A stretch of DNA of 64,000 nucleotides from Mycolicibacterium lutetiense (GCF_017876775.1 NZ_JAGIOP010000002.1:248001-312000), one strand, 5' to 3'. Positions 16,602 to 28,003 are shown, counted from the stretch's first letter. Numbers and translations are program-made. The notes: generated by a model from the letters alone, not told the origin.

Positions 16602-18052
16602 ACACCTTCCATCAGGCGGCTGATCCGCGGTGACATCAGCAGGACCACGACACCCGCGAGGATGGCCACCGCCCCGAGAATCCCGAAGTAGGCGAACTCG
16701 TCGGCGGGATCGTAGTGCTGCGCGAGGACACCTGACATCGCCGTGCCCAGTCCTACCGAGAAGAACAGAAGTGCCATCATCTGAGATCGGAACGCTTCTG
16801 GCGCAAGCTTTGTCGTCACCGAGAGTCCGATCGGCGACAAGAGCAACTCGGAAACCGCGAACACCACCATGATGCCCGCCACCAACAATGCCGGCACCAT
16901 CTTGCCGGTGGTCTGTGCCATCGGTAGGAACAGCAGGAACGCTGCGCCCACGCCGATCACCCCGTAGCCGAACTTGTGCGGTGTGGTGGGTGCCCGGTTG
17001 CCCAGCCGGGTCCACAGGATCGCGAACAAGGGGGAGAGCAGGATGATCCAGACGGGCTCGATCGACCCGATCCAGCTCGACGGCGCGGTCCAACCGAAGA
17101 CGGACCAGTTGACCCGTTCGTCGGAGTAGATGGCCAGCACGGTGAAGATTTGCTGGAACAGCGACCAGAACACGGCGTTGGCGATGAACAGTGGGATGAA
17201 GGCACGAACGCGGATCCGTTCGGTGTCGGACACCTTGGTGCTGGTCAGCATCACCACGAAGTACATGATCGAGGCCACCACGAGAACGGCGGTGGTGAAC
17301 TGCGACAGGGTCGCCAGTGTGATCAGGTGCGCCGAGAACAGCGCCACCACCGCCAAGGCCAGTGCGGCCACGATGCCGATGGCCTTGCCGATTGCCCTCG
17401 GCGGCAACGGGTTCGGCACGATGCGTCCGTGACTCCCGAGGTTGCGCCGGAAGATCACATACTGCGCCAGCCCCAATGCCATACCGATGGCAGCGGCACC
17501 GAAGCCGTAGTGGAAGCCGATGCGCGACTGCAACAACCCCGTGGCCAGCGGCCCGACGAAGGCGCCCAGATTGATACCGAGGTAGAAGAGGGTGAATCCG
17601 CCGTCGGCGCGCGGATCGTTCTTGTCGTAGAGCGTGCCCAGCAGTGAGGATGCGTTGGCCTTGAGCGCTCCGGATCCAAGCGCCACCAGCACCAGGCCCA
17701 CCCCGAGGCCGGCCAGCCCGGGAACGACGGCCAGTGCGATATGGCCGGCCATGACGACCACGCCGCCGTAGAACACCGTCCGCTCCATGCCCAGGAGGCG
17801 ATCGGCGATCCACCCGCCGAGCACGGTGGACAGGTACACCAGTCCGCCGTAGGCGCCGACGATGCCCGTGGCGGTGCTCTTGGGCAGCCCGAGTCCGCCG
17901 TCGGCGGCCACGTAGTACAGGTAGTAGCCAAGGATCGTGAGCATCCCGTAGAAGGAGAAGCGCTCCCACAGTTCCACGCCGAACAAGTTGGCCAGCCCGA
18001 CGGGATGGCCGAAGAAGGTGCGGCGACGCGATGAACCCTGCACTTCCTGCAT
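16595..18052 (-). CDS. Proton-dependent oligopeptide transporter (POT family)
   Basis: The product has 485 residues and about 12-14 membrane helices. The proton-coupling motif ELWERFSFYGM is near residue 27, and GGWIADRLLG and FTLFYLGINLGAFVGP follow, which are POT-family signatures. It imports di- and tripeptides with protons. ATG 18052 is preferred to 18070 because AAGGTGGG lies 9 nt upstream. It is convergent with the dehydratase. A gap of about 220 bp separates it from the divergent DUF7159 gene. Confidence 0.9.
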   Translation of the reverse strand: MQEVQGSSRRRTFFGHPVGLANLFGVELWERFSFYGMLTILGYYLYYVAADGGLGLPKSTATGIVGAYGGLVYLSTVLGGWIADRLLGMERTVFYGGVVVMAGHIALAVVPGLAGLGVGLVLVALGSGALKANASSLLGTLYDKNDPRADGGFTLFYLGINLGAFVGPLATGLLQSRIGFHYGFGAAAIGMALGLAQYVIFRRNLGSHGRIVPNPLPPRAIGKAIGIVAALALAVVALFSAHLITLATLSQFTTAVLVVASIMYFVVMLTSTKVSDTERIRVRAFIPLFIANAVFWSLFQQIFTVLAIYSDERVNWSVFGWTAPSSWIGSIEPVWIILLSPLFAILWTRLGNRAPTTPHKFGYGVIGVGAAFLLFLPMAQTTGKMVPALLVAGIMVVFAVSELLLSPIGLSVTTKLAPEAFRSQMMALLFFSVGLGTAMSGVLAQHYDPADEFAYFGILGAVAILAGVVVLLMSPRISRLMEGVH

Positions 18053-18270
18053 GCGCGCCCACCTTGCCATGCGATCGTCGCCGGCCGGTTGAAATTGACG
18101 GCATCAACGGCAAACTGGTACTGCGTTGTGTACTGGCGATTCTGCGGCACAGCACATTTCGGCGGAGATGCTGAACGGCGACCGACGGTGCGGGGGGTGG
18201 GCACGAAGCTGCCACCGGGTAATGTCACTGTGAAACGTTTGGACGACGGCCACGCTTTTCGGGGGTGTAT

Positions 18271-19569
18271 GTGGACGCGGTGCTCGGTGTTTCGTTGACA
18301 CCGTCCACCGTCGGTCTGGTCCTGGTAGAGGGCTGCGAGGCTGACGGAGCGACCGTCGACCATGACGCCCTCGACATCCGTGGCCTGGCGCCCGCGCGAA
18401 CCGATGACATCTGCGCCGATGTCGTGAAGGCGGCTCGGCGCGTCGAAAGGGTTGCGGCAGAACGCGGTCTGCGATTGACCGCGATCGGTGTCACCTGGAG
18501 TTCCGGGGCGGCTGCCGAGGGTGCGGCGTTGTTGAGGAAGTTCGCCGACGCCGGGTTCGCCGATGTGGTTCCGGTGCGGCTGCCCCAGGCGACCGATGCT
18601 TTGGCGCGGCGTGTCGCCGGCATCGTCGGATTCGACACCACCAGCGTGTGCGTCCTGGAACCCGATGTCGTGCAGGCGATGACGGTGGGCGGGAACAATC
18701 CGGTACAGACCGCGGTCAGCCGTGGCATCGAAACCGTGGCCGGCCTGACCACCTGGTTGGCCGACATTCTCGGCGCGGCCGATCCGCGGCCCGATGCTCT
18801 GGTGGTCGTCGGGTCCGCGGTGGACCTGGACTCCGTGCTGCCGAAGCTGCAGCAGGCCCTCCGGGTGCCGGTGTTCACACCTGCCGAACCCGGTTTGCCG
18901 TTGGCCAGGGGTGCCGCGTTGGCCTCGGTGCGCCGCGACCGGTCGACCTTCGATGACGACGGTGTGGCACCATCCGGGTGGCGGTGGCCCGCACGGCAAT
19001 TGACGCCGCTGGCGATATTGGTCGGTGGCGTGCTGGCGTTTGCGGTCTCGCTCTCGCTGGCGATCGGCCAGCAGCTGATACCCGGTTCGGAGCCGACACC
19101 CCACAAGAGCACACGCCCAGTGGTGAGTACGTCGGGTGATTCGGCTGCCGTGCCACAGACTTCCGCGGTCATGTCTGCGGTGCCGACCGCCTCGATATCC
19201 GAAGCGCCATCGGTACTCGAGCCCGTGGTGCAGGATGCTCAGCCCGAGTACGTCATCGATGAATCCACGATGGTCCCACCGGAGACCACGGCATGGCCCG
19301 ACGAACTGATGGCACCAGAACTGCAGCCGGAAGCGCCTGTGGACCCTGCGATGCCACCCCCCGAGTCGGGACAGCAGCCCTTACCTGCGGGTGAGGCGCC
19401 GCCTGACCCGCAGGCCGAGACGGTGGTCCCGCCGGCACCGCCACCCCCGACGCCCGAGTTGCCTCCGGTTCCGGAGGCGCCGCCTCCCACCGTGGAGCCT
19501 GCCGTTCCGGCACCGGAGGCAGTAGTGCCCGTGCCCGAGCCAGCCCTGTCGGAGCCGGTCGCGCCCTGA
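18271..19569 (+). CDS. DUF7159-type actinobacterial membrane protein with Pro-rich tail
   Basis: The product has 432 residues. Residues 1-225 (MDAVLGVSLTPSTVGLVLVEG, then TAIGVTWSS and DALVVVGSAVDLDS) form a globular domain with alternating strands that looks like an actin/Hsp70-type ATPase fold, which is an inference. One membrane helix sits near residue 255 (ILVGGVLAFAVSLSLAIG), followed by about 160 residues rich in Pro, Ala and Glu, probably outside the cell. GTG 18271 is chosen for spacing to the GGGGG site; the in-frame GTG at 18265 adds two residues. Function is unknown. Confidence 0.78.
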   Translation: MDAVLGVSLTPSTVGLVLVEGCEADGATVDHDALDIRGLAPARTDDICADVVKAARRVERVAAERGLRLTAIGVTWSSGAAAEGAALLRKFADAGFADVVPVRLPQATDALARRVAGIVGFDTTSVCVLEPDVVQAMTVGGNNPVQTAVSRGIETVAGLTTWLADILGAADPRPDALVVVGSAVDLDSVLPKLQQALRVPVFTPAEPGLPLARGAALASVRRDRSTFDDDGVAPSGWRWPARQLTPLAILVGGVLAFAVSLSLAIGQQLIPGSEPTPHKSTRPVVSTSGDSAAVPQTSAVMSAVPTASISEAPSVLEPVVQDAQPEYVIDESTMVPPETTAWPDELMAPELQPEAPVDPAMPPPESGQQPLPAGEAPPDPQAETVVPPAPPPPTPELPPVPEAPPPTVEPAVPAPEAVVPVPEPALSEPVAP

Positions 19570-19746
19570 CCGCTGCGACGTTGCTGGAGACCCCCGCAAT
19601 GTCGCCGATGCCTGCGGTGAAACGTTCTGGGTCGCTGGGCCGATGAGTTCACCATGGGCAACCTTTCGCGCCACCGCCGACCTCGAATTGCCGCTCCCAC
19701 GCTGCGCCTGAGAGGTGCAGTGCCGGCGCTCACCTACACTGGTGGA

Positions 19747-20526
19747 ATGCTGAATGCCCCATCGTCGTCATTCGGAACCGTTCGAGTGTCGGTCCGGAAA
19801 GTGTTTGCGGCGATTGGTGTCGCCACCCTGGCAGCCGCGAGCACGGTCAACGTGGCATCTGCCGCAGTGAGCACGCCTGCACCCGGTGCGGCCATCGAGC
19901 CCGCAGCGGGTTCGACCGTCGGTGTCGCCATGCCGCTGACGGTGACGTTCGACAACCCGGTGACCGACCGGGATGCGGCGCAGAGCAGTCTGAAGATCAG
20001 CTCGCCCGACACCCCGACCGGCACCTTCAGTTGGCTCAGCGACGATGTGATGCAGTGGAAGCCCGATCAGCTGTGGCCGGCTCATTCGAAGATCTCGGTC
20101 ACCGCCGGCGGCGCGAAGACCAGCTTCGAGACCGGGGCCCAGGTGCTCGGTGTGGCTGACATCAGTGCCCACACGTTCACGGTCAGCATCGATGGTGCGG
20201 TGGCCCGCACCATGCCCGCATCAATGGGCAAGCCCAAGTATTCGACCCCCATCGGTACGTTCACTGCACTGTCGAAAGAACCTGTCGTGGTGATGGATTC
20301 GCGGACCATCGGGATTCCGCTGAGCGATCCCGAGGGGTACAAGCTCACCGTCTACGATGCGGTCCGGGTGACCTGGGGTGGCGTCTACGTGCACGGCGCA
20401 CCGTGGTCGGTGGGATCGCAGGGTTATTCCAACGTCAGCCACGGGTGTATCAATCTGAGCCCCGACAACGCCGACTGGTACTTCAACACGGTGAACCTCG
20501 GCGATCCTATTGTCGTGCAGTCGTAG
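19747..20526 (+). CDS. ldtA: L,D-transpeptidase, LdtA/LdtMt1 class
   Basis: The product has 259 residues. A signal peptide is followed by a bacterial-Ig-like domain (PAAGSTVGVAMPLTVTFDNPV) and a YkuD catalytic domain whose active site HGAPW...NVSHGCINLS has the catalytic His and Cys. It closely follows M. tuberculosis LdtMt1 (Rv0116c), including MPASMGKPKYSTPIG and VVMDSRTIGIPL. It makes 3-3 cross-links in peptidoglycan and is involved in beta-lactam tolerance. ATG 19747 begins the signal peptide. It overlaps the convergent desaturase-like gene by 20 bp. Confidence 0.94.
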   Translation: MLNAPSSSFGTVRVSVRKVFAAIGVATLAAASTVNVASAAVSTPAPGAAIEPAAGSTVGVAMPLTVTFDNPVTDRDAAQSSLKISSPDTPTGTFSWLSDDVMQWKPDQLWPAHSKISVTAGGAKTSFETGAQVLGVADISAHTFTVSIDGAVARTMPASMGKPKYSTPIGTFTALSKEPVVVMDSRTIGIPLSDPEGYKLTVYDAVRVTWGGVYVHGAPWSVGSQGYSNVSHGCINLSPDNADWYFNTVNLGDPIVVQS

Positions 20527-21163
20527 TCGCGTGCAGGTTCTTCGACGTCGGTGAGGTGGGCACCTCCGCCGGGTCGGGATAGGTCCGCAGTATCCGGTCC
20601 GCGGTTCCGGCGGTGGTGACGGTAAACCAGTAGTGCTCGTTCTTGTAGTGGTGTTGCCGATGGTTACGCCAAACCGCGCGGTAGGCACTGCCTTTCGGCG
20701 TGTAGTCGGTGTGGATCAGGTAGTGGCACCACTCGTAGCACAGCCCCAGCACGCTCACCACCGACAGGAATGTCAGCCCGAGGCCGGTCCGCGGAAAGGC
20801 CAGGAATGCCACCGTCATTGCGACGGGCAGAATCCACAGCAGGGCGCGCCACGGTATGAAGATCAGCGGGATATCGCGCGGGTCGATGTGGTGTAGCCGG
20901 TGGTCGCGGGCCAGCAGCGAATCCAGTGTGATCCGACCGAACCGCCGCGGCCGCCAGTGCAGTACGAAAACGTGGACGATCCATTCGAAGAGCGGGAACA
21001 CCGCAAGCATCACCACGGGCACAAGCGCGTCGGTGAGTTGCCAGTCCCCGACGGCGCAGCGCGCGACGACGCTGGCGACCAGCGCGGCGCCGATCATCCA
21101 GGGGGAGGGGTGGCTGACGAATTCGCGCGCCGCGTCGCCCAGCGTGAAAGCCTTGCGCGTCAT
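20507..21163 (-). CDS. Membrane fatty-acid hydroxylase / sterol desaturase family protein
   Basis: The product has 218 residues with about four membrane helices. Histidine motifs of the family are visible: [27 protein letters not shown] and [15 protein letters not shown], together providing a di-iron site. Family members hydroxylate or desaturate sterols, fatty acids or carotenoids using O2. It overlaps the FadR-type regulator by 4 bp (ATGA) and so is the second gene of a regulator-enzyme operon. The substrate is unknown; lipid chemistry is the safest statement. Confidence 0.88.
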   Translation of the reverse strand: MTRKAFTLGDAAREFVSHPSPWMIGAALVASVVARCAVGDWQLTDALVPVVMLAVFPLFEWIVHVFVLHWRPRRFGRITLDSLLARDHRLHHIDPRDIPLIFIPWRALLWILPVAMTVAFLAFPRTGLGLTFLSVVSVLGLCYEWCHYLIHTDYTPKGSAYRAVWRNHRQHHYKNEHYWFTVTTAGTADRILRTYPDPAEVPTSPTSKNLHATTTARQ

Positions 21164-21882
21164 CGGGATTCCTCCAGTGCCTTGAGTGCGCCCAGGAGCG
21201 CGTTGGTGGCGGGCTTCAGTAGGTCCTGAGCCGCCCGGTGCGCGGCCGCCGGGTCGCCGGCTTCGATGGCCGCGACGATCTGCCGGTAGGCATCGGGGCG
21301 GCCGACCTCCGCGGCCATCATGGTGGCCAGCGCCGGGAGGGCGGGCTCGTAGGTCTGCCGAAGGGTGTTGTACATCAACCGGAATGCGATCGAATCCGCG
21401 CCGTCGACCACGAGGTCCCAGAAGCTGAGTGCCTGGCGCTGTCTTTCCACCGGATCCGGTTCGGCCGCCAGGGCGTCGACCGTGTGGGTCAGTTGTGCGA
21501 CCACGCCGGACGGCGCCCGCTCGGCGGCCAACTCGGCGACCTTGGGCCCGTTGTGCAGGCGGGTTTCCAGGATGCTGCGCACCACGCTGACGTCGAGTTC
21601 GCCCGCGCGCAGCAGCAGCCGTGGCAGGAGGTCCAGGCCGGCGTGCCTGCGGAAGTCTCGCACCGTGGTCGAGTCGCCCTGCCGAACCTCGACCAAGCCG
21701 GCTTCGGTGAGCCGCTTGATGGCCTCGCGTACGGCCGGGCGGGACACCCCGAGTACCTCGGCGAGGCGCCGTTCGCTGGGCAGCGGTTCGCCAGGCCGCA
21801 TCTGCCCGCTGAGTACCTCGGCGACGATCTGCTCGAAAACATCCTCGGGCACGGATCGGCGGTTTACCGGTTGTAACGCCAT
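21160..21882 (-). CDS. FadR-type GntR regulator (FCD domain)
   Basis: The product has 240 residues. The N-terminal winged helix is [35 protein letters not shown] (roughly residues 36-70); the rest is the all-helical FCD ligand-binding domain. FadR-like members sense acyl-CoA or organic acids. It is encoded upstream of, and overlaps, the desaturase-like gene. A perfect 15-bp palindrome lies 35 bp before the start, an obvious candidate self-operator. The operon probably responds to a lipid-derived ligand. Confidence 0.9.
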   Translation of the reverse strand: MALQPVNRRSVPEDVFEQIVAEVLSGQMRPGEPLPSERRLAEVLGVSRPAVREAIKRLTEAGLVEVRQGDSTTVRDFRRHAGLDLLPRLLLRAGELDVSVVRSILETRLHNGPKVAELAAERAPSGVVAQLTHTVDALAAEPDPVERQRQALSFWDLVVDGADSIAFRLMYNTLRQTYEPALPALATMMAAEVGRPDAYRQIVAAIEAGDPAAAHRAAQDLLKPATNALLGALKALEESR

Positions 21883-21916
21883 AGCGACATGCTGCCCGGC
21901 GACCGGTCAGAGGTCA

Positions 21917-21931
21917 AGTGGTCAGACCACT
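21917..21931. promoter_or_regulatory. Candidate FadR-type operator
   Basis: AGTGGTC-A-GACCACT is a perfect 15-bp palindrome with the TGGTCnGACCA core expected for FadR-like GntR proteins. It lies 35 bp before the FadR-like start codon and overlaps the 3' end of the XRE gene. Confidence 0.65.
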
Positions 21932-22728
21932 GAATGTGACCGAAGTGCATCTGCGGTCTCGGCGTCGGCCGGCAGAAACGCCTCGATGCTCAGTTCCGCT
22001 GCGGTCAGATCCAGCGCGGTCCCGAAGGTGGTGACGGTGCTGAGGAAGGTCAGCACGGTGCCGTCGGATGCGGTCATTTCCAGTGGGACCACCACGCCGC
22101 CGAGATCGCGGACCGGCTCCATCCCTCCCGGATAGGACTCGATCTCGGCGAGGAGGCCGGCCAGCTCGGCCGATCCGCTCACGGTGACCTCGCGACGCAA
22201 CCGGCTGATCAGGTGATGGCGCCATTCGGCCAGGTTCCGGATCCGAGGGGCCATTCCTTCGGGGTGCAGGGTGATGCGCAGCGCGTTGGGTCGGGCCAGC
22301 AGGTGCGGTGCGACACCGTCGAGCATCACCGCGGTACCGGCATTGGCCTGCAACAGATTCCACGTGCGATCGACTACCACGCAGGGAAACGGGTTGTAGG
22401 CATCCAGCACTCGGGTTACCCCGTCGCGCACGGCAGTCATCTCGGGATCCTCCAGTGTCCGCTCGGCGTAAACCGGTGCCAGCCCCGCGGCCAGGAGCAG
22501 TTGGTTCTGGTCCCGCAGCGGTACCTCCAGTGCCTCGGCGAGGCGCAGCACCATGGCCCGGCTCGGCACCGAGCGACCGGTCTCGATGAAGCTGAGGTGA
22601 CGCGCCGAAACCTCGGCCTCGATGGCCAGGTCCAACTGACTGATGCGGCGGCGCAATCGCCAGTCGCGCATGAGCGATCCGATAGGTGTCTGGGTTGCCG
22701 CGCTCGTCACCACCCGAGTCTCGCTCAC
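21922..22728 (-). CDS. XRE-family regulator with MmyB-like ligand domain
   Basis: The product has 268 residues. The N-terminal helix-turn-helix (RRRISQLDLAIEAEVSARHLSFIETGR, roughly residues 26-52) is followed by the MmyB-like PAS-type domain (FPCVVVDRTWNLLQANAGTAVML and later segments). Actinobacterial members usually sit divergent from the gene they control; here a small membrane protein is divergent with 90 bp between starts. A GTG start is used. An inverted repeat lies in the gap between the two starts. The ligand may be a fatty acid or hydrophobic compound, by family only. Confidence 0.88.
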   Translation of the reverse strand: MSETRVVTSAATQTPIGSLMRDWRLRRRISQLDLAIEAEVSARHLSFIETGRSVPSRAMVLRLAEALEVPLRDQNQLLLAAGLAPVYAERTLEDPEMTAVRDGVTRVLDAYNPFPCVVVDRTWNLLQANAGTAVMLDGVAPHLLARPNALRITLHPEGMAPRIRNLAEWRHHLISRLRREVTVSGSAELAGLLAEIESYPGGMEPVRDLGGVVVPLEMTASDGTVLTFLSTVTTFGTALDLTAAELSIEAFLPADAETADALRSHSVV

Positions 22729-22755
22729 ACCGGGGGGCGATAACCACTACCTGAG

Positions 22756-22776
22756 GGGTAATTGCCCTGATTACCC
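22756..22776. promoter_or_regulatory. Inverted repeat in the XRE / membrane-protein intergenic region
   Basis: GGGTAAT-TGCCCTG-ATTACCC has perfect 7-bp arms. A partly overlapping imperfect repeat, ACTACC-TGAG-GGGTA (22745-22760), resembles sites used by MmyB-type XRE regulators. It lies 28 bp from the XRE start and 43 bp from the membrane-protein start. Confidence 0.5.
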
Positions 22777-22818
22777 GGTCCGCGAGATGGTGGTCTCGTC
22801 CCCATGAAGGAGGCAGCA

Positions 22819-23142
22819 ATGAGCGAAAAAACCCCGTCGTGCCAATCGATTCCGCGTTGGCTGCACGCCATCATGGCGGCCGACCGGGCCGGGTCGGCCG
22901 CCTACATCGGAGCCGGGTTCTTCTTCGCACCGGTGCTCGCAGTGGTATCGCCGTGGCCCGCGCTGACAACGGCGCTCTGGATTGCGATCGCGCTCGCGGG
23001 CCTGTGGCTCGGGCTGCTCGGCATCGCGATGGCAACCGGTCTGGCGATCGTGCTGCGGTCGAATACCGAAATCCCGGAGGACTACTGGCGGTCGATCATC
23101 GACTATCCGACGAGCCGCGGTAATCCACCTGCCAATGTTTGA
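22819..23142 (+). CDS. Small two-helix membrane protein
   Basis: The product has 107 residues. Two hydrophobic segments (residues about 26-48 and 52-78) are separated by a WPALT loop; the C-terminus is soluble (SNTEIPEDYWRSIIDYPTSRG). ATG 22819 is preferred over 22804 because AAGGAGG lies 5 nt upstream. It is divergent from the XRE regulator, so is a probable target. The last 47 bp overlap the convergent CYP125 gene. Function is unknown. Confidence 0.75.
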   Translation: MSEKTPSCQSIPRWLHAIMAADRAGSAAYIGAGFFFAPVLAVVSPWPALTTALWIAIALAGLWLGLLGIAMATGLAIVLRSNTEIPEDYWRSIIDYPTSRGNPPANV

Positions 23143-24343
23143 TGCCGTTGAGCCAACCCGACCGGAGCCGTTCGGGCGCCGCCAGCGGCGTCAGGTCGGG
23201 CATCCCGTCGGCGATCGCGTTGAAGATCAGGTCGATCGTCATCCTGGCCAGGTTGGCGCCGATACAGTAATGCGCCCCCGTGCCGCCGAATCCCACGTGC
23301 GGGTTCGGGTCACGCAGGATATCGAAAGAATAGGGGTGTTCGAAAACATCCTCGTCGAAGTTCGCCGAGCGGTAGAACATCACCACCCGTTGCCCCTTCT
23401 TGATCGGCACTCCGGCCAGTTCGGTGTCCTCCAGCGCGGTGCGCTGGAATGAGGTGACGGGGGTGGCCCACCGGACGATCTCGTCGGCGGCGGTGGCCGG
23501 GCGCTCGCGTTTGAACAACTCCCACTGCTCGGGGTGGTCGGCGAAGGCCATCATGCCCTGGGTGATCGAGTTCCGGGTCGTCTCGTTCCCGGCCACCGCG
23601 AGCAGGATGACGAAGAAGCCGAACTCGTCGTCGGAGAGCTTGTGCCCTTCGACGTCGGCCTCCAGGAGCTTGGTGACGAGGTCGTCGCCAGGGTTCTTCG
23701 TCCGCTCGGCCGCCATCTGCATGCCGTACATGATCACCTCGACCGAGGCGCTGATCGGGTCGTTGGAGTCGAATTCCGGGTCCTGGTCGCCGACCATCTG
23801 ATTGGACCAGTCGAACAACTTCTTGCGGTCCTCCTGCGGCACGCCCATGAGGCCCGCGATCGCCTGGAGTGGCAGTTCGCACGCGACCTGCTCGACGAAG
23901 TCCCCCGAACCCTCGGCCGCGGCGGCCGCGACGATGGCCCGGGCCCGTTCGGCCAGGTCGGCGCGCAGGCGTTCGATGGCCCGGGGAGTGAAGGCCCGGG
24001 AGATGATCTTGCGCAGGTGGGTGTGGTGTGGGGCGTCCATGTTCAGCATGACGAACTTGCCCTGGTCGATCTGCTGCGCGACGGTGCCTTCGCGATACCG
24101 CGGAAGCGCGGTCTTCTCCTGGCTGGAGAAGACGTCACTGCGCAGCGACACCTCCTTGACGTCCTTGTGTTTGGTGACGACCCAGAACCCGCCGTCGTCG
24201 AAACCGCCTTCACCGATCGGCTGCTCGTTCCACCAGATCGGGGCCAGCTTGCGCATCTCGGCGAGTTCCTCGATGGGCAGTCGTTCGGCGTAGATGTCGG
24301 GATCGGTGAAGTCGAATCCTGGCGGAAGATTCAAAGTCGGCAT
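23096..24343 (-). CDS. Cytochrome P450 CYP125 family (steroid C26/C27 monooxygenase)
   Basis: The product has 415 residues and follows M. tuberculosis CYP125 (Rv3545c): LPPGFDFTDPDIYAERLP, VEQVACELPLQAIAGLMGVPQ, AGNETTRNSITQGMMAF, and the heme loop FGGTGAHYCIGANLARM. CYP125 oxidises the terminal methyl of cholesterol and cholestenone side chains, the first step of side-chain degradation. Fast growers carry several paralogues and this may be a secondary one. ATG 24343 is preferred; ATG 24391 would add 16 residues. A KstR-like box lies 109 bp upstream. Its 3' end overlaps a convergent membrane gene. Confidence 0.93.
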   Translation of the reverse strand: MPTLNLPPGFDFTDPDIYAERLPIEELAEMRKLAPIWWNEQPIGEGGFDDGGFWVVTKHKDVKEVSLRSDVFSSQEKTALPRYREGTVAQQIDQGKFVMLNMDAPHHTHLRKIISRAFTPRAIERLRADLAERARAIVAAAAAEGSGDFVEQVACELPLQAIAGLMGVPQEDRKKLFDWSNQMVGDQDPEFDSNDPISASVEVIMYGMQMAAERTKNPGDDLVTKLLEADVEGHKLSDDEFGFFVILLAVAGNETTRNSITQGMMAFADHPEQWELFKRERPATAADEIVRWATPVTSFQRTALEDTELAGVPIKKGQRVVMFYRSANFDEDVFEHPYSFDILRDPNPHVGFGGTGAHYCIGANLARMTIDLIFNAIADGMPDLTPLAAPERLRSGWLNGIKHWQVDYRGSSDSR

Positions 24344-24451
24344 GGCGGTGGGCGCTCCTCGCGACGACGTTGTGTAGTGACCTAGAGCCATTGCTACACC
24401 ACAGGTGGGGCGTGTCGATGCGGGTTCCGGAAACTCCCACCTCGTTGGTAT

Positions 24452-24465
24452 TGGAACGTGTTCCG
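24452..24465 (-). promoter_or_regulatory. KstR-like operator upstream of CYP125
   Basis: TGGAACGTGTTCCG fits TnnAACnnGTTnnA except for the last base (G for A). It lies 109 bp before the assigned start of the CYP125-family gene, and 87 bp before the divergent secreted-protein start. Confidence 0.65.
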
Positions 24466-24551
24466 TTCCTTGGGCTGTAACGGTTCGGCGAGCGCGACGA
24501 TTCACTCAGCGTTACCATTCGTCCCTGGAGTAACAGCGAGAGGTCAATGCG

Positions 24552-25082
24552 ATGAGAGTCGACATCCGAAAATGTGCGTCCGTGTTGGTGTGCGGCGTGG
24601 CCGGCCCTGTCGTCGCGCTGTCGGTCGCCGCGAGCGCGCTTGCGGAGCCCGCCACACCGGGGGGGCCGTCCAGCCCCGAACCGGCGCCTGCACCGGCAAC
24701 TGCACCAGCCGTTCAGGCGGCAGCCGGCGATCCGGGCGCAGCGCAGCTGACGCCCACCGGGGGCACCCCGCATCTGCCAAGCCCGGACGCCCTCCCGCCG
24801 GGAGCGACGATGGATCCCACCGGGCAGGGCAATGAAACCCCTAACCGGAGCTATCTCAAGGATCTGTGGCATGCCGTACAGAGCCAGGAGATCAGCGGCA
24901 AAGAGGCACTGATACTCGGGATCGCGCAACGCGGGATGAACACGCCGGTTCCCGGCCAGGCGCCCGGTCCGAACGTACCGATCTCGCCGAGTGCGCCGGA
25001 AGCGCCAGTGCCACCGGCACCGCCGATGCCCGCCGCCCCGGAGCTTCCGCCGCCACCGCCTGCACCGTCGCCCGCGCCCTGA
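24552..25082 (+). CDS. Secreted Pro/Ala-rich protein
   Basis: The product has 176 residues. A signal peptide ends near ASALA (residue about 31). The mature protein is rich in Pro, Ala and Gly with a short ordered-looking middle (SYLKDLWHAVQSQEISGKEALILGIAQRG, residues about 100-128), and a proline-rich tail of PPAPP-type repeats. The region is divergent from CYP125 and shares the KstR-like box, though nothing shows direct control. I do not recognise a family; a wall-associated protein is the likely role. Confidence 0.72.
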   Translation: MRVDIRKCASVLVCGVAGPVVALSVAASALAEPATPGGPSSPEPAPAPATAPAVQAAAGDPGAAQLTPTGGTPHLPSPDALPPGATMDPTGQGNETPNRSYLKDLWHAVQSQEISGKEALILGIAQRGMNTPVPGQAPGPNVPISPSAPEAPVPPAPPMPAAPELPPPPPAPSPAP

Positions 25083-25112
25083 GGGACGGGCTCACCGATC
25101 AGGCCGGCCGGC

Positions 25113-27343
<2,231 letters not shown>

Positions 27344-27347
<4 letters not shown>

Positions 27348-27913
27348 GACGACGTTCCTTCCGGGAGGAGTGCGCGAAGTTGGCGGTGGACGAGGTCGAG
27401 CGGTGTGACGTCGCGGGTTGCCCGTGCCACCACGACCGCACCCTCGATCGCGGTCAGGATCAGCATCGCGAGTTCCTCGGCGCGCTCGGCGGACACCCCG
27501 TCGCTCTGTAGTCGGCGGGTGATCTGCCCCGTCCAGCGGGTGAACGCCACCCCGGCACGGTCGAGGGGAGTGGACTCGAAGGACCCGGGTTCGCCGGCCT
27601 CGACGGCAACCGCGACGATCGGGCATCCGGCCCGGAAGTCGGTGGCGGTCAATTGTTGACGAAATCCGGCGATCGTCGCGTCGAGCAGCGTTGCGGTGCT
27701 GTCCGTCTTGTCGATCCGTGCTGCGATGTGATCGCTCGCGTAATCGATTGCCTCACAAAGGAGTTGGGTGCGACCGCCGGGGAAGTAGTGGTACGCCGAC
27801 CCGCGGGGGGCGCCACTGTGAGCCAATACATCGGCGATGGCGGTCGGGTGCGCGCCGCGCTCCCGGATCAGCACTGCGGCCGAAGCCACCATGCGTTCTC
27901 GAGGACTGGTCAC
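27344..27913 (-). CDS. TetR-family regulator (Rv0196-like)
   Basis: The product has 189 residues. The HTH is AAVLIRERGAHPTAIADVLAHSGAPRGSAYHYFPGG, roughly residues 11-46, typical of TetR. The rest is the ligand-binding helical domain. GTG 27913 is preferred over ATG 27952 because GAAGGGG lies 7 nt upstream and the longer start would lie inside the operator. It overlaps the molybdopterin oxidoreductase by 4 bp, the same order as Rv0196-Rv0197. A 20-bp inverted repeat lies 20 bp upstream, likely for autoregulation. Confidence 0.9.
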
Positions 27914-27933
27914 GAACGAACCCCTTCGTCGGC

Positions 27934-27953
27934 TATGTATGCAACCATACATA
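27934..27953. promoter_or_regulatory. Candidate TetR operator
   Basis: TATGTATG-CAAC-CATACATA has perfect 8-bp arms. It lies 20 bp before the GTG start of the TetR gene and controls the only obvious promoter region of the TetR/oxidoreductase operon. Confidence 0.75.
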
Positions 27954-28003
27954 ATCGGCGGACAAGGGTCTATGCCCGGCGCGACGGCTCGAAGGCCTCG
28001 GTT

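Noticed and set aside
17455..19104. A 549-residue frame on the minus strand across the POT and DUF7159 genes.
   Set aside because: It is a shadow of high-GC coding on both sides; it crosses two recognised proteins and lacks any domain.
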